Position numbers and translations under genes: made by a program | Part shown: one piece after another, positions 1 through 11,463 of the stretch | How the letters are laid out: the number at the start of each line of letters is the position of its first letter | Numbering within the stretch: position 1 is the stretch's first letter | DNA from: Tsukamurella tyrosinosolvens | GTDB taxonomy: Bacteria; Actinomycetota; Actinomycetes; Mycobacteriales; Mycobacteriaceae | DNA length: 64,000 nucleotides | NCBI RefSeq assembly: GCF_900104775.1 | Contig: NZ_FNSA01000003.1 | Span: 4,650,001 to 4,714,000, forward strand | Reading direction: 5' to 3' | The notes under the pieces: model-generated | Told to the model about the DNA's origin: nothing | The model's input: only the letters and a program-made list of their open reading frames with translations | The model's database searches: none

Positions 1-630
1 GATCAGCACTTCGAGAACAAGGCCGTCCTGTGGTGGGACCACGTGGGCCGGGAGGGCGGCGACCAGCGCTTCGCCCGCGAGTCCGAGGTCTACCTCGGCA
101 TGTGCCGGCGGTGGCGGGAGATCCCGAAGCCCGTGATCGCCTCGGTGCAGGGCGCCTGCATCGCCGGTGCGCTGATGCTGGCCTGGAGTTGCGACCTCAT
201 CGTCGCGTCGGACGACGCGTTCTTCTCGGACCCGGTGGTGCGCATGGGCATCCCGGGCGTCGAGTATTTCGCACATCCGTGGGTCATGGGCCCGCGCGCG
301 GCCAAGGAGTTCCTGTTCACGGGCGATCGCTTCTCGGCGCAGCAGGCCAAGGAGTGGGGGATGGTGAACCGCGTCGTGCCCCGCAGCGAGCTCGAGGAGG
401 AGACGCTCGCGCTCGCCGAGCGGATCGCGGACATGCCGAGTTTCGGCCTGGCGCTGACGAAGAAAGCCGTCAACCAGTGCGAGGACCTCATGGGCATGCG
501 GGCGGGCATGGACTCGGTCTTCGGCCTGCACCACTTCGCTCACGCCCACAACGCCGAGGTCTCGGGCGGCGACTCCCTGGGCGGGCAGAGCGCCAAGTCG
601 ATGGCATCCGGCGCACGGAAGGCCGAGTAG
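1..630 (+). CDS. Enoyl-CoA hydratase/isomerase family protein, 5' end missing
   Basis: The reading frame is open from the first base, so the N-terminus lies outside the window; 209 residues are visible. The crotonase fold is recognisable from PVIASVQGACIAGALMLAWSCDLIVAS (split here as the oxyanion-loop GACIAGA and the helix after it), and a second conserved stretch reads GIPGVEYFAHPWVMG. Crotonases hydrate or isomerise CoA-thioesters. It ends at a TAG that overlaps the GTG of the following acyl-CoA dehydrogenase, so it belongs to the same operon and probably acts on a steroid ring C/D CoA intermediate. I could not match it to a particular numbered EchA; the exact substrate is unknown. Confidence 0.85.
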   Translation, partial: DQHFENKAVLWWDHVGREGGDQRFARESEVYLGMCRRWREIPKPVIASVQGACIAGALMLAWSCDLIVASDDAFFSDPVVRMGIPGVEYFAHPWVMGPRAAKEFLFTGDRFSAQQAKEWGMVNRVVPRSELEEETLALAERIADMPSFGLALTKKAVNQCEDLMGMRAGMDSVFGLHHFAHAHNAEVSGGDSLGGQSAKSMASGARKAE

Positions 631-1790
631 TGGACCTCGAGTTCGACGACGCGACCGTCGCCTTCCGCGACGAGGTGCGCTCCTGGCTGGCCGCGCACGT
701 GCCCGCCGAGCCCCTCCCCTCGTTCGACACCGCCGAGGGCTTCGCCGCGCATCGCGTGTGGGAGTCGAAGCTCGCCGACGCCGGCCTGGCCGCGGTCTCC
801 TGGCCCGCGGAGTTCGGCGGCCGCGACGCGACCCTGCTCCAGTGGGTCGTCTTCGAGGAGGAGTACTACGCCGCGGGCGCGCCGCTGCGGGTGAACCAGA
901 ACGGCCTGTTCATGCTGGCGCCCACCCTCTTCAGCCACGGCACCGACGAGCAGCGCGCGCGGATCCTGCCCGCGATGGCCCGCTCCGAGCGGGTGTGGGC
1001 GCAGGCGTGGTCGGAGCCGGAGGCCGGCAGCGACATCGCCTCGCTCCGCTCGACCGCCACCCGCGTCGAAGGCGGGTGGAAGCTCTCCGGCCAGAAGACG
1101 TGGAGCTCCCGCGCCGCCTTCGCCGACGGCGCCTTCGGCCTGTTCCGCAGCGAACCCGGCTCGGAGCGGCACAGGGGCCTGACCTACCTCATGTTCGACC
1201 TGCGCGCGCCCGGCGTGACGGTGCGCCCCATCCCCCAGCTCGACGGTGAGCCGGGCTTCGCGGAGATCTTCCTCGACGACGTCTTCGTGCCCGACGCCGA
1301 CGTGATCGGCGAGCCCGGCCAGGGCTGGCGCGTCGCCATGACGACCGCCAACAACGAGCGCGGACTCTCGCTCCGCAGTCCCGGCCGGTTCCTCTCGGCC
1401 GCCGATGCCCTCGTCGACCTCTGGGAGCGCGAGGACGGCGACACCGCGAGCGCCGACGCCCAGCGCGTCGCCGACGCCTGGATCGGCGCCCGCGCGTACC
1501 AGCTGTACACCTTCGGCACCGTCACCCGCCTGCAGGACGGGGGCGAGCTCGGGCCGGAATCCAGTGTGAACAAACTGTTCTGGAGCCATCTCGACGTGGA
1601 GCTCCACGAGACCGCCCTCGACCTGCTCGGCCCGCGGGGCGAACTGACCGGCGACGCCGCGCCCGACGCGGGCCGCTGGCCGGCCGGGTACCTGTTCTCA
1701 CTGGCGGGCCCCATCTACGGCGGCACCGACCAGATCCAGCGCAACACCATCGCCGAGCGTCTCCTCGGCCTACCCCGGGGAGCCCGATGA
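630..1790 (+). CDS. fadE31: Acyl-CoA dehydrogenase, FadE31-like
   Basis: 386 residues from a GTG that overlaps the preceding stop (TAGTG). It is a full-length acyl-CoA dehydrogenase: N-terminal helical domain, the middle beta domain with the QAWSEPEAGSD FAD-contact motif, and the C-terminal GPIYGGTDQIQRNTIAERLLG motif seen in parts (GGTDQIQRN). Such flavoenzymes introduce an alpha-beta double bond in acyl-CoAs. The arrangement of one ~385-residue enzyme followed by two shorter, diverged ones is that of fadE31-fadE32-fadE33 in M. tuberculosis, which serve breakdown of the propionyl-indane (C/D ring) part of steroids. The symbol is assigned from this order and remembered sequence similarity, not from a search. 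Confidence 0.8.
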   Translation: MDLEFDDATVAFRDEVRSWLAAHVPAEPLPSFDTAEGFAAHRVWESKLADAGLAAVSWPAEFGGRDATLLQWVVFEEEYYAAGAPLRVNQNGLFMLAPTLFSHGTDEQRARILPAMARSERVWAQAWSEPEAGSDIASLRSTATRVEGGWKLSGQKTWSSRAAFADGAFGLFRSEPGSERHRGLTYLMFDLRAPGVTVRPIPQLDGEPGFAEIFLDDVFVPDADVIGEPGQGWRVAMTTANNERGLSLRSPGRFLSAADALVDLWEREDGDTASADAQRVADAWIGARAYQLYTFGTVTRLQDGGELGPESSVNKLFWSHLDVELHETALDLLGPRGELTGDAAPDAGRWPAGYLFSLAGPIYGGTDQIQRNTIAERLLGLPRGAR

Positions 1791-2800
1791 GATTCGCACC
1801 GTCGCAAGAGAACGAGGCCTTCGCGGAGTCGCTCGACGACCTGCTCTCGGGGGCCGGCGTGGTGGCCGCGGCCCGCGCCTGGGCGGAGGGCGACAGCGGC
1901 CCCGGACGGAAGGTCTGGGCGGCGCTCGCCGATCTCGGCGTCACCGGCCTCGCGATCGCGGAGGAGCACGGAGGCGTCGGCGGCGACGCCATGGACCTCG
2001 CCGTCGCCTTCCAGGCGCTGGGCTACCACGGCGTGCCCGGCCCCGTCGTGGAGTCGATCGCGGTGCTGCCCGCACTGCTCGGCGACGCCGCCCGGCTCCG
2101 GGCCCTCGCCGACGGTGCGATCGGCACCGTCGCGCTGGCTCCGCGCACGCCGTACCTGCTCGACGCCGACGTCGCGGACCTCCGCTTCGTGGTCAACCCG
2201 GGTGGGGCGATCGCGGAGGTTCCCGCACCGTCGACCGCCCCTCTGGGCTCGGTCGACCGGACCCGCCGCCTCTTCGCCACGGAATTGAACACTGTTCCTG
2301 ACACAGAAAGCCCAGGTCGCGCTGCCGTGAACGGTGTTCAATCGGCGGAGGTGGCCGGGGCGTTCGCGGTGGCGGCGCAGCTGCTCGGCGCAGGGCGGCG
2401 CCTGCTCGACGACACCGTCGAGTACGCGAAAGCCCGTGCCCAATACGGGAAGGCGATCGGCGAGTACCAGGCGATCAAGCACCTCCTCGCCGACGTGGCG
2501 ACGCGCCTGGAACTGGCGGCGCCGCTGTTGAGCGGCGCGGCAGTGGCCCTGTCCGGGAGCGCCTCGCGCGGCGTCGATCTCGAACCCGCGCGCGACGTCG
2601 CGGCGGCGCGGGTCGCCGCCGCCGACGCGGCCTACCTGGCGGCACGGACGGCACTCCAGGTGCACGGCGCGATCGGCTACACCGCGGAGTACGACCTGGG
2701 ACTGTGGATCACCAAAGTCCGGGCGCTGCAGTCGGCCTGGGGAACCCAGGCCGAGCACCGCGCGACGGTGCTCGACGCGATCCGGAAGGCGGCGCGATGA
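1787..2800 (+). CDS. fadE32: Acyl-CoA dehydrogenase, FadE32-like
   Basis: 337 residues, starting at an ATG that overlaps the previous stop (ATGA), which implies translational coupling. It is shorter than a typical acyl-CoA dehydrogenase, but keeps the C-terminal ARAQYGKAIGEYQAIKHLLAD-type helix (seen as YGKAIGEYQAIKH) and ALQVHGAIGYTAEYDL near the flavin. The middle domain is reduced and lacks the usual EPEAGSD motif. This fits the FadE32 position: these short paralogues pair with a partner to form heteromeric dehydrogenases in mycobacterial sterol degradation. Pairing with the next gene product is inference from family knowledge. Confidence 0.75.
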   Translation: MRFAPSQENEAFAESLDDLLSGAGVVAAARAWAEGDSGPGRKVWAALADLGVTGLAIAEEHGGVGGDAMDLAVAFQALGYHGVPGPVVESIAVLPALLGDAARLRALADGAIGTVALAPRTPYLLDADVADLRFVVNPGGAIAEVPAPSTAPLGSVDRTRRLFATELNTVPDTESPGRAAVNGVQSAEVAGAFAVAAQLLGAGRRLLDDTVEYAKARAQYGKAIGEYQAIKHLLADVATRLELAAPLLSGAAVALSGSASRGVDLEPARDVAAARVAAADAAYLAARTALQVHGAIGYTAEYDLGLWITKVRALQSAWGTQAEHRATVLDAIRKAAR

Positions 2801-3837
2801 CCTCGGAACTGGACGATCTGGCGGGCGCCGTCCGCAGCGTCGTCGACCGGCGGTGGTCGCCGGCCGCGCTCCGCGCCGCGATCGACGCGCCCGACGGCTT
2901 CGACCGCGGACTGTGGTCCGTGCTGTGCGAGCAGGTCGGGGTGGCGGCGCTCGCCGTCCCCGAGGAGCACGACGGCGTGGGCGCGGGGGTGCGCGCGCTG
3001 CAGGTCGTCGCTGAGGAGCTCGGGCGGCACCTGATCCCGTCGCCCTTCCTGGGCTCCGCGGTGCTCGCGACGACCCTGCTCGCGGAGACGGACGAGGCGG
3101 AGCTGCTGGCCGGCCTCGCGAGCGGCGCGCGGATCGCGGCGGTCGCCTTCGCCGGCGCCGATTTCGCCGACCGCCCCGTCACCGTGGTCGACGGGCGGCT
3201 CTCCGGCACGGCGCGTTTCGTCCTCGACGGCGACCTCGCGGACGACCTCCTGGTCGTCGCCGGGGATGGGCTCCACCTCGTCGACGGCGCCGCGGCGGCT
3301 CGGCGGCACACCCCGTCGATGGACCCGACGCGGCGGTTCGCGGAGATCGTCCTCGACGGTGCACCCGCCCGGCTCGTCCGGGACGGTGCCGCCGCCGCAC
3401 TCCAGCGCGCGCTCGACGTCGCGTGCGCGGTCCTCGCCGCCGAGCAGGCCGGCGCGGCGGCGCAGGCCCTCGCGGTCACCGTCGAGTACGCGGGCTCGCG
3501 GGTGCAGTTCGGCCGGCCGATCGGCTCCTTCCAGGCACTCAAGCACCGCATGGCGGACCTGTTCGTCCTGGTCGAGTCCGCGCGCTCCGCGGCCCTCGCG
3601 GCGGGCGAGGCGCTCGACCGCGGCGACGACGACGCGACGATCGCGGTGGCCACGGCGAAGGCCTACTGCTCCGAGTCGTTCAGTGCCGTGGCCGCGGAGA
3701 TGATCCAGTTGCACGGCGGCATCGGCATCACGTGGGAGCACGACGCACACCTGTATTTCAAGCGCGCGCACTCGTCGTCGCAGCTGTTCGGCGATCCGGC
3801 GCATCACCTCGCCCGCCGCGAGCTCATCCACTCCTGA
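2797..3837 (+). CDS. fadE33: Acyl-CoA dehydrogenase, FadE33-like
   Basis: 346 residues from the ATG at 2797, which overlaps the previous TGA; an upstream in-frame ATG at 2704 lies inside fadE32 and is unlikely. The C-terminal half shows the acyl-CoA dehydrogenase pattern GSRVQFGRPIGSFQALKHR and IQLHGGIGITWEHDAHLYF. It closes the run of three coupled dehydrogenases and is followed directly by a KstR-like site and a methyltransferase gene. The likely role is as the partner subunit of the FadE32-like protein in steroid ring C/D beta-oxidation. The number is assigned by position. Confidence 0.75.
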   Translation: MTSELDDLAGAVRSVVDRRWSPAALRAAIDAPDGFDRGLWSVLCEQVGVAALAVPEEHDGVGAGVRALQVVAEELGRHLIPSPFLGSAVLATTLLAETDEAELLAGLASGARIAAVAFAGADFADRPVTVVDGRLSGTARFVLDGDLADDLLVVAGDGLHLVDGAAAARRHTPSMDPTRRFAEIVLDGAPARLVRDGAAAALQRALDVACAVLAAEQAGAAAQALAVTVEYAGSRVQFGRPIGSFQALKHRMADLFVLVESARSAALAAGEALDRGDDDATIAVATAKAYCSESFSAVAAEMIQLHGGIGITWEHDAHLYFKRAHSSSQLFGDPAHHLARRELIHS

Positions 3838-3848
3838 AACATGTTCTT
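3835..3848. promoter_or_regulatory. KstR-like operator, one mismatch
   Basis: The sequence TGAAACATGTTCTT matches the KstR consensus TnnAACnnGTTnnA except for the last base. It overlaps the stop codon of the FadE33-like gene and lies about 60 bp upstream of the methyltransferase start, so it could place that gene under the steroid repressor. Confidence 0.45.
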
Positions 3849-3906
3849 GCCGGGCGTCCTCCGGCGCGGTACTTTCGTAGGCGAACTACTTGTGAAGGGA
3901 ACGCGG

Positions 3907-4821
3907 ATGACGGACAGCACGCGCACGGACGGCGATACCTGGACGATCACGACCAGTGTGGGCTTCACCGCCCTGCTGGTCGCCGCGGCGCGGGCCGTGG
4001 AGAACGAACGTCCCGACGCGCTCGCCCACGACCCGTTCGCGCGGGTCTTCCTCGAGGCGGCGGGCGATCCCCGCGCCATCGCGCTGGCCGACGCCGGCGA
4101 CGGCGCCGGCAATCCCATGGCCGCGACCCGCCACCTCGGCGTGCGCACGCGGTTCTTCGACGACTTCGTCCGCGGCGCCGTCACCGCGGGTGCGCGGCAG
4201 ATCGTCATCCTCGCGGCCGGGCTCGATTCCCGCGCGTACCGCCTCGACCTGCCCGCCGGCACCGTGGTGTACGAGCTCGACCAGCCGGAGGTCCTGGCGT
4301 TCAAGGAGGAGACGCTCGCGGCGCGCGGCGCGACACCCGTGGCGGGCCTGCGGCACGTCCCCGTCGACCTGCGCGACGACTGGCCTGCCGCGTTGCGGTC
4401 GTCCGGATTCGACGATGCCGCGCCCACGACGTGGCTGGTCGAGGGCCTGCTCCCCTATCTGCCCGCCGCAGCGCAGGTACTGCTCTTCGAGCGGATCGTC
4501 GAACTCTCCGCGCCGGGGAGCCGGGTTGCTGTGGAGGGCCAGAACGGACCGCTCGACCTCGACGGCTTCCGCGCGATCACGGCGAAGTACTCGCAGAAGG
4601 GGAATCCCCTCGGCGACTTCGACGTGACCTCGCTGTTCGTCGCCGACGAGGACCGTTCCGATCCGGCCGAATTCCTCACCGCGCAGGGGTGGACGGTCAC
4701 CCGGGCGGGGAACCCGGTGGAACTGGGCCGCAGCTACGGCGTGCAGGACACCGTCCCCGCGGATGCGTCGCTCATGGCCGACACGATCGGCTACTTCACC
4801 GCGGCGCTGCCCGCCGGCTGA
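3907..4821 (+). CDS. SAM-dependent methyltransferase, TIGR00027/LCM type
   Basis: 304 residues from an ATG preceded by a good ribosome-binding site (GAAGGGA, about 7 nt upstream). The N-terminal half has the class I methyltransferase pattern of the actinobacterial family expanded in mycobacteria: DALAHDPFARVF, then the SAM-binding region RQIVILAAGLDSRAYRLD, then YELDQPEV and TTWLVEGLLPYLP. The substrate is unknown for nearly all family members. The 69-bp gap after the FadE33-like gene holds a KstR-like site, so co-regulation with the steroid genes is possible. It ends one base before the convergent AhpD-like gene. Confidence 0.85.
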   Translation: MTDSTRTDGDTWTITTSVGFTALLVAAARAVENERPDALAHDPFARVFLEAAGDPRAIALADAGDGAGNPMAATRHLGVRTRFFDDFVRGAVTAGARQIVILAAGLDSRAYRLDLPAGTVVYELDQPEVLAFKEETLAARGATPVAGLRHVPVDLRDDWPAALRSSGFDDAAPTTWLVEGLLPYLPAAAQVLLFERIVELSAPGSRVAVEGQNGPLDLDGFRAITAKYSQKGNPLGDFDVTSLFVADEDRSDPAEFLTAQGWTVTRAGNPVELGRSYGVQDTVPADASLMADTIGYFTAALPAG

Positions 4822-4822
4822 G

Positions 4823-5386
4823 TCACCGTGCGGCGGAGTGGTACTCCGGGTTGGGCCGCATGTCGATCGCCGAGGCGAGCCGGTTGGTCATGTTGAAGAA
4901 GGCCGCGGTGTTGGCGATGTCGTAGACGTCCCGGTCGGTGAACCCGGCGTCGCGGAGCCGCTGCCGGTCGGGCTCGTCGATCTTCGACGGTGCCTCCGTG
5001 AGCTTCTCCGCGAACTCGAGCATGGCCCGCTGCTTCGGCGGGAGCTCCGCGGCGCGGAAGTTCATCACCAGCATCTCGCCGAGCACGGGGTCACCGGACA
5101 GTTCCCGCACGGCGGCGCCGTGCGCAGTGAGGCAGTAGAAGCACTTGTTCACCGACGAGACCACCACGGCGATCATCTCGCGTTCCAGCTTGCTGAGCCC
5201 CGAGTCGCCGAGCATGAGGTCGTTGTAGGTGTCGCTGAAGGCGCGCAGTTTGGCCTCGTCGAATGTCAGCGACTGCAGGACGTTCGGCACCATGCCGAGC
5301 TTCTCGCGGCAGACCTCGAAGTACTTCCGCGTGCCCTCGCTCAGCTCGCCCGCGGGCAGGTCGAGCGCGGTGATCCGCTCCGTCAT
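4823..5386 (-). CDS. Carboxymuconolactone decarboxylase/AhpD-like peroxidase-related protein
   Basis: 187 residues, ATG preceded by GAGGAGATGAC. The core EREMIAVVVSSVNKCFYC with the following TAHG is the AhpD-type active site: a CxxC pair plus a nearby His, as in peroxidase-related alkylhydroperoxidases. The CxxC suggests disulfide-based peroxide reduction. It lies downstream of hsaB on the same strand, separated by a strong hairpin, so it is either expressed by read-through from the hsa operon or from its own promoter within about 70 bp. A protective role during oxygenase-driven steroid breakdown is inference. Confidence 0.8.
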   Translation of the reverse strand: MTERITALDLPAGELSEGTRKYFEVCREKLGMVPNVLQSLTFDEAKLRAFSDTYNDLMLGDSGLSKLEREMIAVVVSSVNKCFYCLTAHGAAVRELSGDPVLGEMLVMNFRAAELPPKQRAMLEFAEKLTEAPSKIDEPDRQRLRDAGFTDRDVYDIANTAAFFNMTNRLASAIDMRPNPEYHSAAR

Positions 5387-5407
5387 GTCATCTCCTCGTA
5401 CGAACGC

Positions 5408-5440
5408 CAGTGCCCTTCCTGATTACCAGGAAGGGCACTG
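5408..5440 (-). terminator. 14-bp perfect hairpin after hsaB
   Basis: Arms 5408-5421 and 5427-5440 (CAGTGCCCTTCCTG and its complement) are perfectly paired around a 5-nt loop. There is no clear U-tract, as is common in actinobacteria. It should terminate, or partly attenuate, hsaADCB transcription before the AhpD-like gene. Confidence 0.75.
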
Positions 5441-5458
5441 CGCCACGGCGGGTTCGGG

Positions 5459-6018
5459 TCAGATCCAGTCGTCGCCGACGGGCCAGGTGAGGAACGAGTC
5501 CAGTGACAGGGCGCGCGGGATCGCCTCGCCGGGATCGGTCACCGTCTGCGTGTACCGGCCCTTGTAGAAGAGCAGCGGCCGTCCCGCATTCGGCGCGCTG
5601 AGCTCGAGCACCCGTCCGATGACGATGTGGTGGTCGCCGCCGTCGTGCACCGCCTCGACAGCGCAGTCGATCCAGCTGAGCGCACCGTCGAGCAGCGGCG
5701 AACCGCTGCGGGAGGGCTTCCACGCGACCGCCCCGAACTTGTCCGGGTGCCGGGAGCCGAAAACCGAGCTGACGTCCTGCTGCCCCTCGCCGAGCACGTT
5801 GACGGCGAACCGGCCGGTGCGCTCGATGGTGCGCCACGCGCCCGAGGTCTTCATGGGACAGAACAGGACCAGCGGCGGATCGAGCGACAGCGCCGAGAAG
5901 GACTGGCAGGCGAAGCCGACCGGGCCCTCCTCGTCGGCGGCGGTGATCACCGTGACGCCGGTGCAGAAGTGTCCCATCGCGGTGCGGTAGTCCAGCGGTT
6001 CGATCACGGGGGCGGTCA

Positions 6019-6019
<1 letters not shown>
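5459..6019 (-). CDS. hsaB: HsaB, flavin reductase of the 3-HSA hydroxylase
   Basis: 186 residues. The ATG overlaps the hsaC stop by one base. It is a flavin-reductase-domain protein: FCTGVTVITAADEEGPVGFACQSFSALSLDPPLVLFCP near the N-terminus (seen as TGVTVIT and SFSALSLDPPLV) and GDHHIVIGRVLEL toward the C-terminus. HsaB supplies reduced FMN to HsaA, which hydroxylates 3-HSA to 3,4-DHSA in the cytoplasm. Length and place (last of hsaA-D-C-B) match M. tuberculosis Rv3567c. A longer frame upstream is the antisense-free extension inside hsaC and is not used. Confidence 0.93.
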
Positions 6020-8989
<2,970 letters not shown>

Positions 8990-9048
8990 CTTTCCTCGCC
9001 TCCTGAAGACCCTCTGGCGAACCCCGAAGCCCGCCGCTGGATCGATAC

Positions 9049-9062
9049 TAGAACACGTTCTC
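9049..9062. promoter_or_regulatory. KstR-like operator between hsaA and kst4D
   Basis: TAGAACACGTTCTC fits TnnAACnnGTTnnA except at the final base; the core AGAAC-AC-GTTCT is a perfect inverted repeat. It lies 60 bp upstream of hsaA and 87 bp upstream of kst4D, so one KstR dimer pair could repress both directions. Confidence 0.75.
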
Positions 9063-9148
9063 ATTTTCTGACGCGAAACGCTACATCAAAGGTTCGGATC
9101 GACCTATCTTGCTGATGTAACCGGTTTCGAGACCGCCCGAGGAGAGCC

Positions 9149-10630
9149 ATGCCCGAGAGCCGCCGCCCCGTCCCGTCCGCCACCGTCTCCACCTGGGACT
9201 TCGAGGCGGACGTGGTGATCGCCGGCTACGGCATCGCGGGGGTGTGCGCCGCGATCGAGGCCGCCCGCGCGGGCGCCGACGTCCTGGTCCTCGACCGCAC
9301 CGGCGGGTGGGGCGGCGCGGCCGCCCTCTCCGGCGGATGGATCTACCTCGGCGGCGGCACACCGCTTCAGCGCGCGCTGGGCTTCGAGGACACCGCGGAG
9401 AACATGGAGACCTTCCTGACCGCCGCGCTCGGCCCGGGCGTCGACGCGGCGAAGATCCACGCGTACGCCCACGGCAGCACGGAGCACTACGACTGGCTGA
9501 CCGGCTGCGGCGTGGTCTTCAAGGAGGAGTTCTGGGGCGAGCCGGGGTGGGAGGTGCCGCACGACGAGGGCCTCGGCTACTCCGGCGGCGAGAACGCCGC
9601 CCCCTTCAACACCGTCGCGACGCCGGCGCCGCGCGGGCACGTCCCGCAGATGGCCGACAAGCGGACCGGCGTGCGCGGCGCCGGGTACATGCTGATGAAA
9701 CCGCTGGTCGAGACTGCGGAGGCGCTCGGGGTCCGCGCCGAGTACGACATCCGCGCACACGCCCTGGTGACCGGTCCGGACGGGCGCGTCGAGGGCGTCG
9801 TCGCCCGGCGGTTCGGCCAGGACGTCCACGTGCGGGCCCGACGGGGCGTGGTCCTCGCGACCGGCAGCTTCGCCTACAACGCCGCGATGATCGAGACCTA
9901 CGCGCCGCGGCTGCTCGGCCGGCCGGCCGCCGCCATCGAGGAGCACGACGGGGCCGGGATCCTCATGGCGCAGGCCGTGGGCGCGGCCCTGGCCCACATG
10001 GATGCGACGGAGGTCGCCTTCTTCGGCGACCCGCAGATGATGGCCCGCGGGATCCTGGTCAACGGCCGTGGCCAGCGGTTCATCGCCGAGGACACCTACG
10101 GCGGACGGATCGGCCAGGCCGTGCTCATCCAGCAGGACAACGCCGCCTACCTCGTCATGGACATGGAGGCGCACGAGGAGGCGCTCGCCACCGAGACCTC
10201 GACGCCGTACTTCCGGCAGCCGCCGACCTGGGCGGCAGAGACCGTGGCGGAGCTCGAATCCGACATGGGCCTGCCGGCCGGGGCGCTGACGGGCACCGTC
10301 GACACGTACAACCGGCACGCCGCCGACGGCGCCGATCCCCTGCTGCACAAGAAGCCGCAGTGGGTGCGTCCGCTCGACGGCCCCGTCGCGGCCTGGGACA
10401 TGCGGGGCTTCACCGCCGGGTTCACCCTCGGCGGGTTGCGCACGGACGCCGACTCCCGGGTGCTGCACGTCGACGGTGCACCGATCCCCGGCCTGTTCGC
10501 CGCCGGCCGGTGCACCTCGGGCGTGTGCGCGGGCGGCTACGCCAGCGGGACCAGCCTCGGCGACGGGAGCTTCTTCGGCCGACGCGCCGGCGTGTCCGCC
10601 GCAACCGAACAGTCGTTGGATTTGCAGTAA
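9149..10630 (+). CDS. kst4D: 3-ketosteroid-delta4-(5alpha)-dehydrogenase
   Basis: 493 residues. The N-terminus carries the dinucleotide-binding motif VVIAGYGIAGVCAAIEAARAG, followed by GGWIYLGGG and a C-terminal FAD-capping stretch. Three residues match the active site I recall for the Rhodococcus jostii enzyme (Tyr319, Tyr466, Ser468) with a constant offset of two: Tyr317 in EDTYGG, and Tyr464 and Ser466 in GYASGTS. The enzyme would oxidise 5alpha-3-ketosteroids to the 4-ene, feeding KstD and KshAB. It is divergent from hsaA across a KstR-like site. The alternative is a generic fumarate-reductase-type flavoprotein. Confidence 0.75.
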   Translation: MPESRRPVPSATVSTWDFEADVVIAGYGIAGVCAAIEAARAGADVLVLDRTGGWGGAAALSGGWIYLGGGTPLQRALGFEDTAENMETFLTAALGPGVDAAKIHAYAHGSTEHYDWLTGCGVVFKEEFWGEPGWEVPHDEGLGYSGGENAAPFNTVATPAPRGHVPQMADKRTGVRGAGYMLMKPLVETAEALGVRAEYDIRAHALVTGPDGRVEGVVARRFGQDVHVRARRGVVLATGSFAYNAAMIETYAPRLLGRPAAAIEEHDGAGILMAQAVGAALAHMDATEVAFFGDPQMMARGILVNGRGQRFIAEDTYGGRIGQAVLIQQDNAAYLVMDMEAHEEALATETSTPYFRQPPTWAAETVAELESDMGLPAGALTGTVDTYNRHAADGADPLLHKKPQWVRPLDGPVAAWDMRGFTAGFTLGGLRTDADSRVLHVDGAPIPGLFAAGRCTSGVCAGGYASGTSLGDGSFFGRRAGVSAATEQSLDLQ

Positions 10631-10850
10631 CTCACTGCTTCGGCGCGCTCTCACCTGGCCGTTGTCGCGATCACGAACGAATCCGCAGATCCGCTTCCGC
10701 GGACCACGGACACGGCATCGAATTCGCTGTGCGCCAATCACACTCGTGGTGGTACCGGTTCTCCCGAAAAGGAGAGCGGACTGCGAAGATGAAGGGCATG
10801 ACTGCGACAGCGTCCGCCGCGCCCGCGACCGACCGGAGCGGGTGCGCGGG

Positions 10851-11291
10851 ATGACCCACCGGGTGAATTCCTCGAGTTCCGCGCGCATCGGCGGCTTCAC
10901 CGGCCGCGTGCTCGCCATCGCCGCGGCCACCGCGCTCTGCGTCGCCGCGATAGCCGTCACCGTGAGCATGTGCAGCGGCCCGTCGACCGACCCCCGCCCC
11001 GTCGTGGCACCGTCGGGTTCGATCCCGTCGACCGAGGTCGTCCCGAGCAGCATCACCCCGTCCACGACGGCACCGTCGACCTCCGCCACCGCGAGTGGCA
11101 CGCCCTCGACGAGCGCGGCGCCCGTGCCGACGACCACCGTCGCACCGCCCGAACCCACCACGACGGCGCCCGTCCGGACCGCACCACGGGTCACGACCAC
11201 CGCGCCGGCCACACGGCGGTGCACACCGCAGCCGAAGTGGGTCTTCCGCCCCAGCACGGGCACGTACGAGCGGATCACCCTCCCCTGCTGA
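10851..11291 (+). CDS. Membrane-anchored Thr/Ser/Pro-rich protein of unknown function
   Basis: 146 residues from an ATG that overlaps the stop of a possible 21-codon upstream frame (10790-10854). One hydrophobic segment (about residues 17-40) is followed by a low-complexity stretch rich in Thr, Ser, Pro and Ala, and a C-terminus with two Cys (around RRCTPQPKW and at the final LPC) that could form a disulfide. There is no canonical lipobox (the Cys after the membrane segment is preceded by Met). The layout is that of a membrane-anchored, probably glycosylated, exported protein. I do not recognise the family. The 220 bp upstream hold no gene other than the small frame. Confidence 0.6.
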   Translation: MTHRVNSSSSARIGGFTGRVLAIAAATALCVAAIAVTVSMCSGPSTDPRPVVAPSGSIPSTEVVPSSITPSTTAPSTSATASGTPSTSAAPVPTTTVAPPEPTTTAPVRTAPRVTTTAPATRRCTPQPKWVFRPSTGTYERITLPC

Positions 11292-11365
11292 GCACCTGAA
11301 GCTCGCCCCCTGGGCGACGGCGCACGCACGGCGCCGTGGCCCGATCACCGCCGAACCCTGGCAAG

Positions 11366-11379
11366 TGGAACCTGTTCTA
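11366..11379. promoter_or_regulatory. KstR operator upstream of kstD
   Basis: TGGAACCTGTTCTA is a complete match to TnnAACnnGTTnnA. It lies 85 bp before the kstD start, inside an otherwise gene-free 172-bp gap. Confidence 0.82.
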
Positions 11380-11463
11380 GTCTATGCTGCAGTTGTAGCG
11401 CGTACCTGCTGCCCATCGGCGCAGGTGAGGCTAGAGAACTTGTTTCATCAGCGAGGAGAGTCG

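Noticed and set aside
540-1607. Long minus-strand open frames opposite the fadE genes and many similar antisense frames elsewhere
   Set aside because: They are shadows caused by high GC at third positions, show Arg/Ala/Gly/Pro-rich composition, and have no family motifs or ribosome sites.
5408-5440. Hairpin as a riboswitch or attenuator leader of the AhpD-like gene
   Set aside because: It is a simple perfect stem with no conserved aptamer-like elements; terminator is sufficient.
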